64,000 nt of DNA from JAGGYK01 sp034716155. Its GTDB lineage: Bacteria > Desulfobacterota > Desulfomonilia > UBA1062. A program made the translations under genes and the position numbers. Under the pieces are notes generated by a model. The model was not told the origin of the DNA. It ran no database searches and saw only the letters and a list, made by a program, of their open reading frames with translations. Below, in pieces: positions 61,000 through 64,000 of the stretch. Each line of letters begins with the position of its first letter. Position 1 is the stretch's first letter. The stretch spans positions 1 to 64,000 of the forward strand of contig JAYEFR010000082.1 of NCBI GenBank assembly GCA_034716155.1, written 5' to 3'.

Positions 61000-61859
61000 T
61001 GAAATTCCTTTACCTCTACCTGGAACGATTTGCTCCTTAGTGCTGCATCACCGAAAAAGGCGGCTGCAAAAGGTATATCAACCGGTAAAGGTGACATCTC
61101 TATATCTGCAGGCCTAGAGTCCAGTAAGGCATTTATCTCACTACTTCCCTGTCTTGTAAATTCAGATGAATTAGGAATAATCCCAGCATAAACATCACGT
61201 GAGGCTATAAGATTTTTATTACGGTCATAAACCCTTGCTTGGACAAGAATATAATCCACCGGACGCTTCGTAAGCCTTTTAACCATACCTTTTATTACCA
61301 GCACCGTACCTTCTTTATAGTTGTTGAGTATCTCATAGGTAACACTACTTTCAGGGATATTAAAGAAGGGCCCCCTTTCCAGCATGCCCTGGGTTGTATC
61401 CTCCGGTGGGCTGTATAATTCAAACAATCTCTCCCTCATAAACCATGCTAAGATACCTATTATTATCAAGATTATCAATACAACCAATAAGGATATCTTC
61501 CTTCCTTTTTTCTTTGCCTTGGAGGATAGTTGTGTATCTACTTGATCGATTCCTAATTGCTCATCTGATCCCAAGATAGAATCAATTTCCTTTATAACAG
61601 ATTCGGGCTGAATTTGAATAGCCTCTTCATCGCTTGCCTTTTCTTTGTCCTCTTGAGCTGGGCCCTCAATTTGTTCTTGTAATACATCTTTTTGTGTCTC
61701 TAGAACCTCTTCTATTTCCTCCTCTAAAGGCATATTTTTAAGTCTATCGAACGTGAATACATGAGAACATATGCTACATCGCATCCTGATCTTTTTTCTT
61801 GTGAGTATGCTGTCATCTACTTTAAATTTACTCTGGCAGTTAGGGCATTCTATTATCAT
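60990..61859 (-). CDS. MJ0042-type zinc-ribbon / DUF3426 membrane protein
   Basis: A 289-residue protein. The N-terminal zinc ribbon has C-x2-C (ECPNCQSKF) and C-x2-C (MRCSICSHVFTF). A long acidic stretch (about 45-105) leads to a membrane span (LLVVLIILIIIGILAWFM). The extracytoplasmic part has the DUF3426 pattern (VLVIKGMVKRLTKRPVDYIL, FTRQGSSEINALLD) and ends with the VEVKEFHWQ tail. Its function is unknown; such proteins are frequent in Desulfobacterota. It follows the hpt gene by 3 nt. Confidence 0.9.
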   Translation of the reverse strand: MIIECPNCQSKFKVDDSILTRKKIRMRCSICSHVFTFDRLKNMPLEEEIEEVLETQKDVLQEQIEGPAQEDKEKASDEEAIQIQPESVIKEIDSILGSDEQLGIDQVDTQLSSKAKKKGRKISLLVVLIILIIIGILAWFMRERLFELYSPPEDTTQGMLERGPFFNIPESSVTYEILNNYKEGTVLVIKGMVKRLTKRPVDYILVQARVYDRNKNLIASRDVYAGIIPNSSEFTRQGSSEINALLDSRPADIEMSPLPVDIPFAAAFFGDAALRSKSFQVEVKEFHWQ

Positions 61860-61862
61860 AAA

Positions 61863-62384
61863 CTACTCCCTGTCTTGAGGTTCTAATACATATATCTCTG
61901 GTAGGGCTCGGTATTTTTCTGCATAATCTAAACCATAGCCTACAATGAATCCTTTTTCCAGATAAAATCCTGTAAAATCAGGTTTCATGTGTGCTTGCCT
62001 GCGCCAATTCTTATCAATTAGTGTGCAAATCTTAACAGAGGTCGCCCCCTTTGCCATAAGGTGTTCTTTAAACACATGTAGTGTATGCCCTGTATCCATT
62101 ATGTCATCTACTATCAAAATGCTCTTATCTTCTATGTCTATCTCAATATCCTTTAAGATCTTTACTTGCCCGGAAGGGCTATCGGAATCGCCATAGCTGG
62201 CTAGTCTCGCAAAATCCATCTCTAGGGGTAATTTTATTTTTCTTACAAGATCCGACATAAAGACAAAGCAACCCTTTAATATCCCTATAGCCACAAGATC
62301 GGAGTCCTTATAAGCAGTTGTTATCTCATCTGCCAGCTGATCAACCCTTGCAGCGATCTCTTCAGCTGTATACAAGACCCTCAT
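61863..62384 (-). CDS. hpt: Hypoxanthine phosphoribosyltransferase
   Basis: 173 residues from the ATG at 62384; the frame to 62420 adds unrelated residues. It salvages hypoxanthine and guanine. The PRPP motif is SILIVDDIMDTGHTL, preceded by AIGILKGCFVFMSDLVRK, DFARLASYGD and followed by CTLIDKNWRRQ and FIVGYGLDYAEKYRALP, all typical. The gene heads the hpt/zinc-ribbon/K+ channel/ruvX/mltG run. Confidence 0.95.
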   Translation of the reverse strand: MRVLYTAEEIAARVDQLADEITTAYKDSDLVAIGILKGCFVFMSDLVRKIKLPLEMDFARLASYGDSDSPSGQVKILKDIEIDIEDKSILIVDDIMDTGHTLHVFKEHLMAKGATSVKICTLIDKNWRRQAHMKPDFTGFYLEKGFIVGYGLDYAEKYRALPEIYVLEPQDRE

Positions 62385-62487
62385 AAAAAAACATATATAG
62401 CATTGGATAAGGACTGTCAATTAAAGTGTTTCTATCAGCGTAGAAAGCCGTCAACTTTTCACAACCATGTTGTCTTTTATATATATA

Positions 62488-62529
62488 GCTGATAGCTAAA
62501 TGCTGATAGCTAAATGCTGATAGCTAAAT
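62488..62529. repeat. Tandem repeat, three copies of 14 bp (GCTGATAGCTAAAT)
   Basis: Three perfect copies at 62488-62501, 62502-62515 and 62516-62529, each two related 7-bp words (GCTGATA and GCTAAAT). It lies in the divergent promoter region between hpt and the acyl-CoA synthetase gene. Confidence 0.8.
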
Positions 62530-62629
62530 ATAAGTTAGCTATTGACCCCAAAAACATTTTTGGAATAAGAGTATTCCTCTTTACACAAGGGCTGACGTTC
62601 ATAACAAGAAGGGAGCTAGGAGTGATATT

Positions 62630-64000
62630 ATGAAAGATGAAATGCTTTTCCATAATCTAGACAAGATGTTTTTCCCAAATACTGTAGCAATAATAGGCGC
62701 CTCTGATGTCCCAGGCAAATGGGGTTTTTTGTTAACATCCAATATATTAGGTGGTGGATATAAGGGAAAGGTACTACCTGTAAACCCGAATAAAAAATCT
62801 ATCATGGGGCTTAAGGTATATAACTGCCTGAAAGACATCCAAGAAGATGTGGATCTGGCAGTAATCACCATCCCCGCAAATTCTCTACCAAGTATCTTAG
62901 AGGATTGTATTGCCAAAGGTATACACGCGGTAGTAGTTATCACATCGGGATTCAGCGAGGTAGGGAATAAAGGTGCTGAATTGGAAAGACGCATCTCAGA
63001 GATCGCCTCTAAAGGGGATCTTACCTTTATAGGTCCTAATACTATGGGGATTGTATCAGCACATAACAATCTTGTGGCTGTGGGGGCCCCATTAAGCCCT
63101 ATAGAGGGAGGACTTGGTATAATCTCTCAAAGCGGGAACCTAGGGGTTCAGATCATCCAATGGGCTATGTCTAAAGGCATTGGTGTAGGTATCTATGCAG
63201 GTACAGGAAACGAGGCGCTCTTAAAGACAACAGATATCCTTTCATATTTTGGCCATCGAGACGAAGTGAAGGCAATAGCGCTATATGTGGAAGGCATAGA
63301 TGATGGAAGGACATTTATGGAGGTTACAAGACAGATAACAAAGGCAAAGCCTGTAATAACACTAAAGGCAGGCAGGACAGCAACCGGGGCAATGGCAGCC
63401 AAATCTCATACCGGTTCTATGGCAGGTTCCTTTGAGGTATATAGCGCAGTCTTTAAACAGGCAGGGGTTATTCAGGTGGATAGCCCATCGGAACTGCTAA
63501 GCGTAGCAGGGGCTATGTCAATCCTTCCTATCCCAAGGGGTAATCGTGTTGGTATTATGAGTTTGGGTGGTGGCTGGGGTGTGGTCACTGCTGATGAGTG
63601 CGAAGGTGCGGGCCTTGAAATCCCCACACTATCAGAAGACATTATAAAAGACCTGAGTAGCGAACTGCCAAGCTTTTGGAATAGGGCAAATCCAATAGAT
63701 TTAGTGGGAGAGCCAGACCCGGATCTTCACATACATGCCCTTAATCTGCTGGCCAATTGGGATAAGGTTGATTCTATTATCGCTCTGGGTATAATAGGAC
63801 AAACCTCTTTCTATAGAGCTACCTTAGCAAATCAAGAGAGGATCAGCGGCAAAAGGTTCAGGCGAGAGACCATTGACTCTATAATAAAAGCACGCTCTGA
63901 TACAGAAAAAAGGTTCCTTACAGAGATGGCAAGGCTGCAAAAAAAGACATCAAAACCTATCATAGCAATCTCTCTTGGTGGAGATGATGCAAGATTTGTA
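62630..64000 (+). CDS. NDP-forming acyl-CoA synthetase (acetate--CoA ligase type), truncated at window end
   Basis: 457 codons from the ATG at 62630 to the window edge with no stop. AGGAG lies 7 nt upstream. The CoA-binding domain starts NTVAIIGASDVPGKWG and contains LPVNPNKKSIMG. The ligase domain follows (GLGIISQSGNLGVQII, FIGPNTMGIVSAH) with the phospho-His in AKSHTGSMAGS. The family forms acyl-CoA, or acid plus ATP/GTP from acyl-CoA and NDP. In a syntroph or fermenter this would conserve energy from acyl-CoA produced by the catabolic block; that link is inference. The fused beta half, if present, is beyond the window. Confidence 0.9.
   Translation, partial: MKDEMLFHNLDKMFFPNTVAIIGASDVPGKWGFLLTSNILGGGYKGKVLPVNPNKKSIMGLKVYNCLKDIQEDVDLAVITIPANSLPSILEDCIAKGIHAVVVITSGFSEVGNKGAELERRISEIASKGDLTFIGPNTMGIVSAHNNLVAVGAPLSPIEGGLGIISQSGNLGVQIIQWAMSKGIGVGIYAGTGNEALLKTTDILSYFGHRDEVKAIALYVEGIDDGRTFMEVTRQITKAKPVITLKAGRTATGAMAAKSHTGSMAGSFEVYSAVFKQAGVIQVDSPSELLSVAGAMSILPIPRGNRVGIMSLGGGWGVVTADECEGAGLEIPTLSEDIIKDLSSELPSFWNRANPIDLVGEPDPDLHIHALNLLANWDKVDSIIALGIIGQTSFYRATLANQERISGKRFRRETIDSIIKARSDTEKRFLTEMARLQKKTSKPIIAISLGGDDARFV

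Noticed and set aside
1..64000. tRNA, rRNA and riboswitch genes
   Set aside because: Reading of intergenic regions found no cloverleaf with conserved TTC and anticodon features and no recognisable riboswitch core. A covariance search was not possible.

Overview
The window is a chromosomal segment of an anaerobic, Gram-negative, outer-membrane-bearing bacterium, most likely a Desulfobacterota (former Deltaproteobacteria) member or a close relative. This is an inference from gene content: a tungsten-type aldehyde:ferredoxin oxidoreductase, a 4-hydroxybutyryl-CoA dehydratase, RsbRD-type and MJ0042/DUF3426 zinc-ribbon proteins, several lipoproteins, LPS-type glycosyltransferases and MltG. No rRNA, tRNA or CRISPR array was seen.

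Layout. 1-2.5 kb: a truncated lipoprotein acyltransferase/hydrolase of the C45 Ntn type, then a repeat-rich gap. 2.5-21.5 kb: a solute:sodium symporter, then a large minus-strand catabolic block. In transcription order the block is 4-hydroxybutyryl-CoA dehydratase (two frameshifts), a 2-nitropropane-dioxygenase-type flavoprotein, an SDR and a MaoC hydratase (a split MFE-2-like pair), a MerR regulator, a lipoprotein, a five-gene Opp/Dpp ABC importer, an acetoacetate-decarboxylase-like enzyme, a 3-hydroxyacyl-CoA dehydrogenase with a duplicated C-terminal domain, and an AOR. An acyl-CoA dehydrogenase lies just upstream. The block looks like uptake of a small organic compound followed by CoA-linked, beta-oxidation-like breakdown; the substrate cannot be read from sequence. 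21.8-29.3 kb: MFS transporter, SerC, a CPA2 antiporter and stress or housekeeping genes. 29.4-33.2 kb: one very long restriction-modification gene that carries a complete RAYT (Y1/HUH) transposase domain with its REP repeats, read in frame. 33.5-41 kb: RCK-linked antiporter, M20 peptidase, a small island with an attC-like site, a truncated TrmO remnant and cassette-like genes, then an aminotransferase. 41-64 kb: HD-GYP proteins, a mini J-protein, GT-C membrane proteins, Rph-RdgB, a DnaA homologue, a HemW-like radical SAM protein, cupin-rhomboid, a glycosyltransferase-kinase fusion with a GT9 glycosyltransferase, a response-regulator pair, and an MltG-RuvX-K+ channel-zinc ribbon-Hpt run. It ends in a truncated NDP-forming acyl-CoA synthetase.

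The most unusual signals are (1) the in-frame RAYT insertion inside the R-M enzyme, with 33-bp REP units that translate without stops; (2) a dispersed hairpin repeat, at least eight copies, whose stem sequence changes but stays paired, bounded by GTTGTG and GTTTATATGAAAA; (3) many intergenic arrays of 7-bp repeats arranged as inverted arms, resembling the short tandemly repeated repetitive (STRR) sequences known from cyanobacteria; and (4) the doubly frameshifted 4-hydroxybutyryl-CoA dehydratase.
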